Positions 27,576 through 37,326 are shown, counted from the first letter of the stretch. The stretch: 64,000 bases of DNA from Levilactobacillus fuyuanensis (GCF_003946395.1 NZ_RHNZ01000006.1:116356-180355); one strand, 5' to 3'. The notes: generated by a model not told the origin, from the letters alone. Translations and numbers: made by a program.

Positions 27576-28341
27576 CCGTGGGATACCTACCTTTCAACCG
27601 TAAAAAATTAATCTGCAAGGGCACTAAGCGACTGACCTGCTGTAAGGCGACCTGGCGCTGCCGGGCGAGCTCTAGGACGGCCAAAAAGGTCGTGACGATC
27701 TCATCGAGCACCGGCGTCTGCCCCAGCAACTTCTCAAAGCTGACCGGACCCTTACTGTGCGCCAAGCGCGTCAGTACCGTTTGCATCTGTGCTTTAATCG
27801 TATAGTGTTCCTGCTGAATACTCTGGGTGACCGGCTTGGCCACCATAGCGCGATGAATCAGCTTGGCCAGTGCGGCCTGTAGATCAGCTGGTTCAATGCC
27901 TGGGGCCACCGACAAGGCCACCGAATCCGGCACCGCCATGGCGGGGCGGGTAAAGTGTTGTTGACGCGCCTGCGCCCGTTCCTTAAGCACCTGCGCCGCT
28001 TGCTTATAGCGCTGATACTCCAGCAACTGATTGACCAGGTCTTCCCGGGGATCACTCATGTCATCCTCATCGCTGGGTTCCAGCGTCTGGGGCTTCGGCA
28101 ACAAGAGCTTGGCCTTGATGGCCATCAAGTTCGCCGCCATCACAAAGTATTCCCCAGCAATGTCGAGGCGTAGCGTCTGCATCTGATGCAGGTAATCCAG
28201 ATACTGACTGGTAATGGTTGCAATGCGGATATCGTAAATATCCATCTCGTTGGTTTTAATTAGATGTAACAGTAGATCCAGTGGGCCTTCAAAATCACTG
28301 ACCTGAATCAGCGGTTGCCCGGTTGCTGTGGCTTTGTCCAT
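27553..28341 (-). CDS. scpA: Segregation and condensation protein A
   Basis: Kleisin subunit of the SMC complex. The 262-residue product has [26 protein letters not shown] at the N-terminus, an acidic linker near 95-110, and a C-terminal winged helix. ATG 28341 follows GGGAG and lies inside ribT, 47 bases before its stop. An ATG seven codons earlier has no binding site. Confidence 0.96.
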   Translation of the reverse strand: MDKATATGQPLIQVSDFEGPLDLLLHLIKTNEMDIYDIRIATITSQYLDYLHQMQTLRLDIAGEYFVMAANLMAIKAKLLLPKPQTLEPSDEDDMSDPREDLVNQLLEYQRYKQAAQVLKERAQARQQHFTRPAMAVPDSVALSVAPGIEPADLQAALAKLIHRAMVAKPVTQSIQQEHYTIKAQMQTVLTRLAHSKGPVSFEKLLGQTPVLDEIVTTFLAVLELARQRQVALQQVSRLVPLQINFLRLKGRYPTDVTPSTD

Positions 28342-28690
28342 GGTGATACTCCCATTTTGCAATAGTCTTGGCCGTGGAGAGGGTCCCCATCAGCCGTTTG
28401 TTTGGTAGTGTCGTAGCGAGTTGATCCAACAACTGCCACGTGTTTTCAATGACATCCTTATCCGGCATCAATGTAATCAGCCGCACGATCAGGTAGTTCC
28501 CCTGAACCTGCGTCCCCACGACACCGGCAAAGTCATCGTACGCATCCTTCCACAGGTAGAGCGTCCGGTCGGTGCCGCCCTGATACCAGGCCAGTTCCCG
28601 CTGCAGCCGGTCCCAGTCCTTAAAACTCGGCATCAGGCTCAGTAAGCCCATGGCGATCTTCTGATAATCGCTACGATATTTCAATAACAT
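28295..28690 (-). CDS. ribT: RibT-like protein
   Basis: The 131-residue product starts MLLKYRSDYQKIAMGLLSLMP, the conserved opening of RibT, the small acyltransferase-like protein of the Bacillus rib operon and of the scpAB locus in lactobacilli. No riboflavin synthesis genes are in the window. It overlaps scpA by 47 bases. Its biochemical role is not established. Confidence 0.8.
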   Translation of the reverse strand: MLLKYRSDYQKIAMGLLSLMPSFKDWDRLQRELAWYQGGTDRTLYLWKDAYDDFAGVVGTQVQGNYLIVRLITLMPDKDVIENTWQLLDQLATTLPNKRLMGTLSTAKTIAKWEYHHGQSHSNRATADSGQ

Positions 28691-28732
28691 GGTTTACCTC
28701 CGTTTAATCGTCTCCACACACGCTACAATTGG

Positions 28733-29629
28733 CTAGGCTCGGGGATGATACTGATCATAGACCGAAACCAGCCGCTTCTTAGAAATGTGCGTGTAGATCT
28801 GCGTCGTCGTAATGTCCGCGTGTCCCAAGAGTTCCTGCACCACCCGCAAGTCCGCCCCGTTCTCCAAGATATGGGTGGCAAACGAATGCCGCAGGGTGTG
28901 GGGCGTCACGTCCTTTTGAATGTCAGCTAGCGCCACGTAATGCTTAATTTTCTGCCAAATGGCCTGCCGTGACAGTCCACCGCCGTGCGCATTGAGAAAG
29001 AGATAGGGACTGGTCCGTTGTTTCAATAGGACCGGCCGGCTGTGCGCCAGATACCGGTTGATCCAGTCGGTCGCCACGTCCCCAATCGGAATAATGCGTT
29101 CCTTATCGCCTTTACCCAGCGTCTGAATCAGGCCCATCTCAAGGTGTAGGTCGGCCAGCTTCAAGTGAACCAGCTCGCTGACCCGCAGCCCAGTCGCGTA
29201 CATCACTTCCAGAATGGCGCGGTCACGCAGACCGTATTTGTTCGCCGTATCCGGCGTAGCTAGTAACCGATCGACCTCGGCCACCGTCAGTACCGCCGGC
29301 AAATGTTCTGCGTGCTTGGGTGCGGCGATGTTTGCCATCGGGTTGTCGGTCAGCTGATGCGTTTGCACCAGATAGCGATAAAATTTTCGTAAAGCTGACA
29401 CGGCATGAATCACAGAATTTCGCGATTTTCCACTGGCCGTCAGCGCGCTCAGGTAGTTCATGACCGTCAGTCGGTCGACTTTGAGAAAGCTTGTGAGCTG
29501 CTGTTCGGTCAGATACGCCTCAAAGTTATGGAGTTCTTGGGTGTAACTCGTCACCGAATTCTTGGCCAATCCCTGCTCCACGGTAAGGTAGTGCGCAAAG
29601 TCCAGCGTCTGATCTGCCAATTCGGTCAT
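28733..29629 (-). CDS. xerD: Tyrosine recombinase XerD
   Basis: Site-specific recombinase that resolves chromosome dimers. The 298-residue product has an N-terminal SAM-like domain (DFAHYLTVEQGLAKNSVTSY) and a catalytic domain with Arg in ATGLRVSELV, HTLRHSFATH (His-Arg) and LGHADITTTQIYTH (His, Tyr nucleophile). ATG 29629 (7 bases after AGGAGG) is preferred to the ATG touching that site. It is 11 bases after cvfB. Confidence 0.95.
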   Translation of the reverse strand: MTELADQTLDFAHYLTVEQGLAKNSVTSYTQELHNFEAYLTEQQLTSFLKVDRLTVMNYLSALTASGKSRNSVIHAVSALRKFYRYLVQTHQLTDNPMANIAAPKHAEHLPAVLTVAEVDRLLATPDTANKYGLRDRAILEVMYATGLRVSELVHLKLADLHLEMGLIQTLGKGDKERIIPIGDVATDWINRYLAHSRPVLLKQRTSPYLFLNAHGGGLSRQAIWQKIKHYVALADIQKDVTPHTLRHSFATHILENGADLRVVQELLGHADITTTQIYTHISKKRLVSVYDQYHPRA

Positions 29630-29640
29630 GAGCATACCTC

Positions 29641-30537
29641 CTAGTCTTGGGTCTCCTCAGTCGTGTCGGTGGCTTCAGTCGGCACTAACCAGAGTTGCCC
29701 ATCGTGTTGCGTGATTTTCCGGGCCTTCAAGAGGTGCCCGATGGCCCGCTTGAATTGACCCTTGCTGATCCCAAAGTAAGCCTTGATAGCGGCTGGATCA
29801 CTCTTGTCGCTGAAGTCCAAATGGCCGTCCTCACTGTGTTCCAGTGCGGCTAACAGCATCGCTGAATCGTCATCAATGGCTTCGTACGTCCGTGGACGTA
29901 GGGATAGGTTCAACGTCCCATCGTCGTGGACCCCGATAACTCGTGCATGGAGTTCTTCACCTAAGCGGGGTTCGCGTTCCCGTTCGGATGGGTGAATGAA
30001 TCCTAATTCGTAATGATCGGTCATCACCCGCGTGCCGACCAGCTTCAGTTGATACGAGCGGGCAATCACGTTGGAGTTCTGCAGGATCTTCTTGGCGGGT
30101 TGGGCAATGGCGGCATAAATGTCACCGTCGGCCAGCACACCCCAAAGCCGCTGCTTGGCATCTTCACGCAAAGCAATCAGCAGGCGGTCGCCCTGTTGGG
30201 GCCACAATTCCATCATGTCTGGCAGGTCATCCAAGGAAACCACAATATCCTTGTTAGGCAAGCCAACATCGACAAAAACCCCTAACGTCCGTTGCGTCCG
30301 AACAACCGTCCCGAAGCCATAGTGATCGACTTGAACTTGTGGTGCGTCCCGTGTGATCTGCATTTCGTGATTTTCATTTTCATAGGTAAACCCTTTGAAG
30401 TTTGACCCTAATTTTAAAGGTTTCTTGATTTCTGATTTGTCCAGCCGAAAGGTCGTTCCGGCAATCTGAACGTAGTAATCATTTTCATTTTCATCGGTAA
30501 CTTTTCCCGCGATGACGCGGCCTAATAGTTCTTCCAT
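29641..30537 (-). CDS. cvfB: CvfB-family S1 RNA-binding protein
   Basis: The 298-residue product has three S1-type domains (about 3-60, 70-135 and 150-215, VDHYGFGTVVRTQRTLGVFVDVG and HARVIGVHDDGTLNLSLRPRTY) and a C-terminal winged helix (about 225-285, IKAYFGISKGQFKRAIGHL). CvfB proteins bind RNA and affect virulence and metabolism regulation in staphylococci and streptococci. It lies just upstream of xerD. Confidence 0.9.
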   Translation of the reverse strand: MEELLGRVIAGKVTDENENDYYVQIAGTTFRLDKSEIKKPLKLGSNFKGFTYENENHEMQITRDAPQVQVDHYGFGTVVRTQRTLGVFVDVGLPNKDIVVSLDDLPDMMELWPQQGDRLLIALREDAKQRLWGVLADGDIYAAIAQPAKKILQNSNVIARSYQLKLVGTRVMTDHYELGFIHPSEREREPRLGEELHARVIGVHDDGTLNLSLRPRTYEAIDDDSAMLLAALEHSEDGHLDFSDKSDPAAIKAYFGISKGQFKRAIGHLLKARKITQHDGQLWLVPTEATDTTEETQD

Positions 30538-30750
30538 AATCTCCTCAATTCTACTGGTTTCCCAGTCAACCGTTCAAAAGTGTCTAACCTTTATTTTACA
30601 CGGAAACCGCCCAACTAGCGAGAGTTATTCTTTACAAATTTACTTATGACGCCTGTCACGCCATTACCGTCACCCGTGATGTCCGAAACGACAGGTAACA
30701 ATCCCCGCGTAGCAACGCTTTCGAGCAGTCTAATTCCTCCATAAGCCACA

Positions 30751-30782
30751 AAAAACGGACCCCCGACAGAGGGTCCGTTTTT
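30751..30782 (-). terminator. Terminator of pyk
   Basis: AAACGGACCC and GGGTCCGTTT pair perfectly (30753-30780) with an 8-base loop; T-runs on both strands make it potentially bidirectional. The gap up to cvfB (30538-30750) shows nothing else clear. Confidence 0.92.
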
Positions 30783-30802
30783 AATAACAGGTTTATCTCG
30801 TA

Positions 30803-32560
30803 TTAAAGCGCGTTGGAAGCACCGTGGTAAACGATACCGCGACGTGAGTCAACGGTGATCAATTCGCCATCGGAGATCTTTTCGCTGGCACCAGTAGCGC
30901 CAACGATAACAGGAATCCCCATGGAAATCCCAACAACAGCCGCGTGAGAAGTCAACCCACCGTTTTCAACGATAACGGCGCTAGACTTTTCGATAGCTGG
31001 CAAGTAGTCCTTGTCGGTGTTCTTGGCAATCAAGATACCACCTTCAACAACCTTTGCATTTGCGTCAGCAGCGGAGTTTGCGATAACGGCCTTGCCGATT
31101 ACCGTGTCATCACCGACACCTTGGCCTTGAACTAACTTTGAGCCGATCAATTGGATCTTCATCAAGTTAGTCGTGCCGCGTTCGCCAACGGGAACACCGG
31201 CAGTGATTAAGATCAAGTCGCCTTCCTTGGCCAAACCAGTTTCAACGGCCTTGGCAGCAGCTAAATCAAACATTGCGTCAGTGTTAGCAGGCTTTTCGGT
31301 AACGATTGGGTATACACCCCAGTTAACCATCAAGCCACGACGAGTACGGTCGTCAAAGGTAACAGCTAAGATATCAGCATTTGGGCGGTACTTAGAAATC
31401 ATCTTTGCAGTGTAGCCGGATTCCGTAGCAGCAACGATGGTCTTAACGCCCAATTCGTTAGCAACACGGGCAACGGAAGCACCAATGGATTCAGTAACGT
31501 CACCGTTATCGAAGTCCAAGTTGTCACGGCCAAATTCTGCCAAAGCATTTTCAGCCTTGATGTCAATCCGGTTCATAGTTGCAACGGATTCTACAGGGTA
31601 TTCACCGTTAGCACTTTCACCAGAAAGCATGGTTGCGTCAGTACCATCAAAGACGGCGTTGGCAACGTCAGAAGCTTCGGCACGCGTAGGACGTGGGTTT
31701 TCTTGCATGGAGTCCAACATTTGGGTAGCAGTAATAACTGGCTTGCCTAAGATGTTACACTTCTTGATCAAAGCCTTTTGTACCAAAGGAACGTTTTCCG
31801 TAGGAATTTCGACACCCATGTCACCACGAGCAACCATCAAACCATCGGAAACCTTGATGATGTCATCAAAGTTGTTGATTCCTTCTTGGGATTCGATCTT
31901 AGGGAAGATTTGGACATGTTCCATGTGCTTTTCTTCGAGGAGTTCACGGATGTCCATGACATCTTGTGGCTTACGAACGAATGAAGCAGCGATGAAGTTG
32001 ATTTCGTGGTCCAAACCAAAGCGAATGTCATCGGAGTCCTTTTCAGTGATCCCAGGTAAGTTGATGGAAACGCCAGGAGCGTTAACACCCTTACGGGAAC
32101 CTAAGACACCATCGTTTTGAACCTTAACAACTAATTCCTTAGTTGCGTCATCTTTGGATTCAACGACAGTATCTAATAAACCATCATCGAATAAGACGTG
32201 GCCGCCTTCGTGGACATCGTCGAATAAGCCAGGGTAAGTAACAGCGATCTTTTCCTTGGTTCCTTCGAGTGAGTCATCCATGGAGATCCGGAATACGTCG
32301 CCGGTATGGAAGTCAAGCTTGCCACCCTGTTCAACAGTCGTCCGAATTTCGGCACCCTTAGTATCTAACATGATACCAACGGTCTTACCAGTAATCTTTT
32401 CAGCCTTGTGGACCTTTTCCAAACGGTCTAAATGTTCTTCATGGTCACCGTGTGAAAAGTTGAACCGGAAGATGTTGGCGCCAGATTCGATTAATTTAAC
32501 AATCGTATCAACGTCAGTACTTGCAGGACCAAGGGTACTTACGATCTTGGTTTTCTTCAT
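30803..32560 (-). CDS. pyk: Pyruvate kinase with C-terminal PEP-utilizing domain
   Basis: Catalyses phosphoenolpyruvate plus ADP to pyruvate plus ATP. The 585-residue form has the TIM barrel with KIVSTLGPAS, FPKIESQEGI and VARGDMGVE, the allosteric C domain, and an extra domain (about 500-580, GGLTSHAAVVGISMGIPVIVG) related to PEP-synthase mobile domains, as in bacilli and lactobacilli. No pfkA neighbour. Codon bias is strong, as for a highly expressed gene. A 12-bp palindrome lies in its leader. Confidence 0.97.
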   Translation of the reverse strand: MKKTKIVSTLGPASTDVDTIVKLIESGANIFRFNFSHGDHEEHLDRLEKVHKAEKITGKTVGIMLDTKGAEIRTTVEQGGKLDFHTGDVFRISMDDSLEGTKEKIAVTYPGLFDDVHEGGHVLFDDGLLDTVVESKDDATKELVVKVQNDGVLGSRKGVNAPGVSINLPGITEKDSDDIRFGLDHEINFIAASFVRKPQDVMDIRELLEEKHMEHVQIFPKIESQEGINNFDDIIKVSDGLMVARGDMGVEIPTENVPLVQKALIKKCNILGKPVITATQMLDSMQENPRPTRAEASDVANAVFDGTDATMLSGESANGEYPVESVATMNRIDIKAENALAEFGRDNLDFDNGDVTESIGASVARVANELGVKTIVAATESGYTAKMISKYRPNADILAVTFDDRTRRGLMVNWGVYPIVTEKPANTDAMFDLAAAKAVETGLAKEGDLILITAGVPVGERGTTNLMKIQLIGSKLVQGQGVGDDTVIGKAVIANSAADANAKVVEGGILIAKNTDKDYLPAIEKSSAVIVENGGLTSHAAVVGISMGIPVIVGATGASEKISDGELITVDSRRGIVYHGASNAL

Positions 32561-32995
32561 TAGAAAAATCTCTCCTTTAGAATTGGCCGAAGCAGTCCGC
32601 CCATCTCGTTAAAAATTGGCATGCCAAAAGTTTCGGCTCAAATTTGATTCCAAAATTATTCTATCACTTTTGAAATTTAATGTCTGCTATGTTTATCGAT
32701 TTTTCGACACTTTGTACACAATTTCTCAAAGTAAGCGTTTTCCCTTGCCTGCCGGCACTGAAAACCCACAGAAATCGATTTGTTTTATAACCAATCAGTT
32801 ATTGAAAAAATAATTGTCGATTTATTTTGGCCACGCAAAAATAGCAGACAATCCGAACACTTTTGAGACAAAATCTCTCTGTTCAACTAAAAAGAGGTCA
32901 GCTCGTGCTCACATCAGAACACAACACTCGCTTCTCTTAAAATCAATTTTTAAACTATTTTGACACAATATTTAGCCACAGGCAAAAACCAGTGT
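32561..32995. other. Intergenic region between the transaldolase-family gene and pyk
   Basis: No gene. It holds a palindrome TTGGCATGCCAA (32616-32627) in the pyk leader, an imperfect hairpin GAACA...TGTTC near 32853-32883, and a weak AAGAG/CTCTTTTT hairpin near 32890-32940 that may end the upstream gene. No clear -35/-10 for pyk was found. Confidence 0.4.
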
Positions 32996-33715
32996 CTATC
33001 CAACTTCAACTGGAATCGTGAAGCCCAATTCGGCGATGTCTTGGTCAAAGGTCTTAACCGTGTCAACGGAGACTTGAAAGGCATCCTTACCAAACTTGTC
33101 CAGCTTGTTCAAGATCTTTGGGGGCACAGTGATGATGTCACAGCCGGTCTCGTTGGCTTGAATCACGTTAATTGATTCACGCGTACTAGCCCACAGAAGT
33201 TCCACATTAGCCTTCGCGTGGCAGAGCTCTGCTGACTGCTTCATCATTGGCATTGGGTCGACACCGGTGTCGGCGATCCGACCGGCGAATACGGACACGA
33301 TGCCGCCAGTCTTCGGGTTCAACGCATCCACCGCTAGCTTAACCTCTTGTAACGTCGTAATAGCAGTCACGTTGACCTGGACCCCAGCATCGGAAAGCGC
33401 CGTGATCACAGCCGTGTTGTCATCTCCGCTGGCCCGAATAATCGGGACCTTAACGGCAACGTGTTTGCCCAACGCTGCGAGCACCTTAGCTTCAGCTAAC
33501 ATCCGTTCCGGCGTGTTGCCGAAAACTTCGAAACTGATCGATTGGTCGGGGAACGTTGCAACGGCTTCCTTGGCGAAGGCCAGGTAATCCGTGATTCCGG
33601 CAGCCTTCATCAAGCTAGGATTCGTGGTGAAGCCTTCGACGAGTCCCTTCGCCGCAACCGCCTTCATGTCGGCCAACTTGGCCCCATCGGAATAAACTTT
33701 AACGTTTAATTTCAT
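32996..33715 (-). CDS. Transaldolase / fructose-6-phosphate aldolase family protein
   Basis: The 239-residue TIM-barrel enzyme has the Schiff-base lysine in HVAVKVPI (Lys 89), substrate residues in VYSD and GFTTNPSL, and the family pattern FEVFGNTPERML. Members act on sugar phosphates as transaldolases or as fructose-6-phosphate aldolase. In a heterofermenter it may connect pentose and hexose phosphates, but the exact reaction cannot be told. Its leader has an inverted repeat covering the ribosome binding site. Confidence 0.88.
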   Translation of the reverse strand: MKLNVKVYSDGAKLADMKAVAAKGLVEGFTTNPSLMKAAGITDYLAFAKEAVATFPDQSISFEVFGNTPERMLAEAKVLAALGKHVAVKVPIIRASGDDNTAVITALSDAGVQVNVTAITTLQEVKLAVDALNPKTGGIVSVFAGRIADTGVDPMPMMKQSAELCHAKANVELLWASTRESINVIQANETGCDIITVPPKILNKLDKFGKDAFQVSVDTVKTFDQDIAELGFTIPVEVG

Positions 33716-33717
33716 TA

Positions 33718-33798
33718 AAAAATACCTCCAAAGTAGAATATCTCGTTCATTGGTATATATAATACAGAACTTGGTATAAATAGTCTAGAGGTATTTTT
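33718..33798 (-). promoter_or_regulatory. Inverted repeat masking the ribosome binding site of the transaldolase-family gene
   Basis: On minus, AAAAATACCTC (33798-33788) is exactly complementary to GAGGTATTTTT (33728-33718), which contains the Shine-Dalgarno. A candidate promoter TTGAAA-17-TATACC overlaps the upstream arm, so only transcripts starting further upstream would carry both arms. Confidence 0.45.
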
Positions 33799-33810
33799 CA
33801 ATAAATTGGT

Positions 33811-36800
33811 CTATCCATTTTCGTAGACAACATTGCCAGCACCCATTAGGCGCTCTAACGCTGCTTTTAAGGCCACATCTGCTCGTAACCATTGTGTCTT
33901 AGGCAACAATCGTTTTTGATCGGTCTGCGGTTGATACACGATTACTGGGACCGGTCCCGCGTTCACCGTCAGAAATTGGGCGAGTTGCTGGGCGACCGGC
34001 CGCTGGTCGTGATCCGCATCGACCCGAATGAACCAGCGATTCCCTTGCTTGGCCTGTTGCTCACCAGCCGGCTGCAAACTTTCGGCCAGATCTAGTCGGT
34101 CGGCCACAATCTGCAGTCCCCGTTGCTGTTCAACTTTGCCCCGAACGACGATGACCTGGTCCGTTTTCAACCACTCACTCACCGTACGATACTGATTAGG
34201 AAAAATGGTGATGCTGACATCAGCGGTCTCATCGCTCCCGGTGACAAAGGCCATCGGCTCGCCGCGCTTGGTCCGAATCGTCCGGATCCGCGTGACATAA
34301 ACGACGACCGTAACCCGGTTGTTCTCCGCCAGGTCACTGATGGTCACGGCATGCAGTCGCTGGGCTAGCGGCCGGTACTGCTCCACCGGATGCCCCGACA
34401 GATAGGCCCCCAGCACAGCCTCTTCCTGGGTCAGCTTGGTCATGAGATCCAGGTCAGGCCGATGATCGACCTTAGGTGCCAGCGCAGCAAAGAGCTCGAC
34501 GTTCCCGCCAGAGAGTTCAACACTGCTGAGAAATTCCGGCAATGCCGCAATCAATTCCGCGCGATTATAGCCGAAGTTGTCAAACGCCCCGGCATAGACC
34601 AATGCGTTCAGGAGATCGGCCTTTCGATATTTGTCGGCAATCCGTTGCAGGAACTGATGCAAATCCTGATACGGTCCATTCTCGTGACGGTCAGCCAGTA
34701 ATTCCCGCAGGAAGTCGCGCCGCACACCCTTGATTGAGCTCAAGCCAAAGATAATGGCCGCGCCACGCAGGTTAAAGTACGCCGACGACTGGTTGATGTC
34801 TGGCGGTAAGATGGTGACTCCGTGGCGCTTGGCCTCGGTCAGGTAAAGCTTGGTCTTCTCTGGCACGTTGATCACCGAATTCAACAACGCTGCATAGAAC
34901 GGTCCCGGATAGTGGGCCTTCAAATATGCCAGCTGAAAGGCTAGCTTGCTATAGGCCACGGCATGGGAGCGATTGAACCCATAATTAGCGAACCGGTCCA
35001 TGTAAGCAAAGACCTGCTGGGCCGTCTCGGTGGCGTAGCCTAGTTGTTGGGCGCCGCTGACAAACTTCTTCTGCATGGCATCCATAGTCTGCTTCTTCTT
35101 TTTACTCATGGCCCGCCGCAACAGATCGGCTTCACCTAACGTAAAGCCCCCCATGGCGCTGGCCACTTGCATGACCTGTTCCTGGTAGACCAGAACCCCA
35201 TAGGTCGGCCCCAGGATTGGTTTGAGGGCGTCGGCCGCATAGGTCACCTGCTCCTGCCCGTCCTTGCGTTTGATAAAGGTATCGATGTTTTCCATTGGGC
35301 CCGGTCGGTACAGGGCGTTGACCGCAGCGACCAGTTCAAAACTGTTGGGTTTTAATTGGCGCAGGACCCGCTTGATCCCAGAGGATTCAAACTGGAAGAC
35401 CCCGTTGGTTTCCCCCTGTGCAAAGAGCTTGAGGGTCGCCGCGTCATTGAGGTCAATTGCGTTGATATCCAGGACTTGTCCCGTCTGCTTTCTGACTAAC
35501 GCTAGGGCGTTGGCGAGAATGCTTAAGTTACGTAGACCCAAGAAATCCATCTTTAGTAGGCCGACCGCTTCAACAGTGTCCTTAGGGTACTGTGTCATCA
35601 ACAGGCTGCCAGCCCCCGGTTGTAGGGGCACGAGATCCGTCAATGGCCCCTGGCTCAACACGATTCCGGCCGCATGGGTCGAATAATTGCGGGGTAAACC
35701 TTCCAGCTTGCAGGCGGTCTCATAGAGTAATTTATTTTTATCACTATCAGCCACCAGATTGCGTAGCTTCTGGGACTGCTTATAGGCGTCCGCCAGCGTG
35801 ATGTGGAACTGGTTGGGAATCGCGGCACTCCAATCACTCATCTGATACGGCGCCATCCCCAAGGCCCGACCGACATCACGCAGAGCCGCCTTAGTGGCCA
35901 GCGTCCCAAAGGTGATGATCTGACCGACCCGGGAGTGGCCGTACTTGTCGTGCACGTACTGCAGGACCTGTTCGCGCTTATCGTCCGGAATATCCAGGTC
36001 GATATCGGGCATCTGGGCCCGTTCTTCATTCAAGAAACGTTCAAATAACAGATTATAAGTCAACGGATCGACCTCGGTGATTGCCAAGACGTAGGCGACC
36101 AACGATCCGGCCGCGGACCCCCGGCCTGGCCCCGTCTGGATGTGGGCCCGGTGCGCGAAGTTCATGACGTCCCAGACAATCAGGAAATAGTCATCAAACC
36201 CCATCCGATGAATGGTCCCTAGTTCGCGTTCTAAGCGTTGCTGGTAAGGCTGGCTATCCGCAATGCCATTTGCCGTTAAACGACGCTGCAACCCCTCTTG
36301 ACACAGCTGACGCAGATAACTCTGGGAGTCCTGCTGGTCAGGCGTTGGAAATTGTGGCAGTTGGGGCTGCTGAAACTTCAGCGTCACCTCACACGCCGCG
36401 GCTACCTTTTCCGTTGCCGTGATGGCATCCGCCAAACCCGCGTGGGTAAACCGTTCCGCCTCCTCGGCGGCTGGCCGTAGCCAGTGGGTCCCCATAGTCT
36501 CCTGCGCGGCCGGTAAGTCTTCGATGACCTCGCCCGCCCCGATTGCGCGGAGAACCGTCACGGCAAAGTGGTCCTCGCGATTCAGGTATTCTACCGGTGC
36601 GAGACCCACGAGAGGAACTTGCGTCGCCGTTTGCACCTCTTGTAGCTGTTGCTGGATCGTCGCGTCCAAATCCGGACTGATTCCTACGGCAACATTATCC
36701 GGTGCCCACGCCTGTAACTGCTGGACGGTCTTCGTTGCCGCCGCAACATCCCCAATTGCCAGCAGTTTCCCCACTTCGCTATGCAGTGGCGTAATCACAC

Positions 36801-37158
36801 TCAGATGGGTCAGATTAGCCGTCTGTTGGCTAAGATCGACCGGTGCTTCGGCGACCTGATAGGCCGTGGACAGCTGCATGAGCTGTTGGTAACCGGTGAA
36901 ATCCTTGGCCAAGAAGACCAGCTCACTCGGCTGCGTTGGCTCCCCAATCGCTTGGGTGGTCAGCGTCAGTCCCAAGATTGGCTTAATGCCCGCCGCACGA
37001 CAGGCGTTGTAGAAGGCCACGACCCCGTACATCACATTTTTATCGGTTAGAGCCAGCGTGGTATAGCCGCGGTCCTTGGCCGTTTGCACCAGGTCGGGGA
37101 TGCGATTGGTACTCTGTAGCAAGCTGTAGGTACTCATGACCTGTAACGGGACAAACAT
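33811..37158 (-). CDS. dnaE: DNA polymerase III alpha subunit DnaE
   Basis: The 1115-residue replicative polymerase has an N-terminal PHP domain (about 1-200), the catalytic palm with PDIDLDIPDDKREQV (about 385), a fingers region, a tandem helix-hairpin-helix and an OB fold (about 970, VTVVVYVTRIRTIRTKRGEP). The PHP domain reads QVMSTYSLLQS where metal-binding family members have a His-x-Asp, so it is probably inactive. ATG 37158 follows AGGAG by 8 bases; the frame stays open 33 codons further upstream. In Gram-positives DnaE works beside PolC, extending primers. Confidence 0.95.
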   Translation of the reverse strand: MFVPLQVMSTYSLLQSTNRIPDLVQTAKDRGYTTLALTDKNVMYGVVAFYNACRAAGIKPILGLTLTTQAIGEPTQPSELVFLAKDFTGYQQLMQLSTAYQVAEAPVDLSQQTANLTHLSVITPLHSEVGKLLAIGDVAAATKTVQQLQAWAPDNVAVGISPDLDATIQQQLQEVQTATQVPLVGLAPVEYLNREDHFAVTVLRAIGAGEVIEDLPAAQETMGTHWLRPAAEEAERFTHAGLADAITATEKVAAACEVTLKFQQPQLPQFPTPDQQDSQSYLRQLCQEGLQRRLTANGIADSQPYQQRLERELGTIHRMGFDDYFLIVWDVMNFAHRAHIQTGPGRGSAAGSLVAYVLAITEVDPLTYNLLFERFLNEERAQMPDIDLDIPDDKREQVLQYVHDKYGHSRVGQIITFGTLATKAALRDVGRALGMAPYQMSDWSAAIPNQFHITLADAYKQSQKLRNLVADSDKNKLLYETACKLEGLPRNYSTHAAGIVLSQGPLTDLVPLQPGAGSLLMTQYPKDTVEAVGLLKMDFLGLRNLSILANALALVRKQTGQVLDINAIDLNDAATLKLFAQGETNGVFQFESSGIKRVLRQLKPNSFELVAAVNALYRPGPMENIDTFIKRKDGQEQVTYAADALKPILGPTYGVLVYQEQVMQVASAMGGFTLGEADLLRRAMSKKKKQTMDAMQKKFVSGAQQLGYATETAQQVFAYMDRFANYGFNRSHAVAYSKLAFQLAYLKAHYPGPFYAALLNSVINVPEKTKLYLTEAKRHGVTILPPDINQSSAYFNLRGAAIIFGLSSIKGVRRDFLRELLADRHENGPYQDLHQFLQRIADKYRKADLLNALVYAGAFDNFGYNRAELIAALPEFLSSVELSGGNVELFAALAPKVDHRPDLDLMTKLTQEEAVLGAYLSGHPVEQYRPLAQRLHAVTISDLAENNRVTVVVYVTRIRTIRTKRGEPMAFVTGSDETADVSITIFPNQYRTVSEWLKTDQVIVVRGKVEQQRGLQIVADRLDLAESLQPAGEQQAKQGNRWFIRVDADHDQRPVAQQLAQFLTVNAGPVPVIVYQPQTDQKRLLPKTQWLRADVALKAALERLMGAGNVVYENG

Positions 37159-37292
37159 CCTGTCCACTCCTCTCAACATTATCTTTATCGCTATTATACC
37201 AGAAAAATCGCCAAATACTCGTAAGACGAACAAATGTTCTCTGGTCAATTTAGGCACTTTCCCGCATACTCGAAAACACCCAGTAATCAGCC

Positions 37293-37326
37293 GTAATTGG
37301 ACGTTACCATGGCAACGTCCAATTAC
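37293..37326. repeat. Perfect 13-bp inverted repeat between clpB and dnaE
   Basis: GTAATTGGACGTT (37293-37305) and AACGTCCAATTAC (37314-37326) flank an 8-base loop. It lacks a T-run on the minus strand and lies just after the clpB terminator and 135 bases before dnaE. Function unknown; it may be a transcription-factor site or a leader hairpin. Confidence 0.5.
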
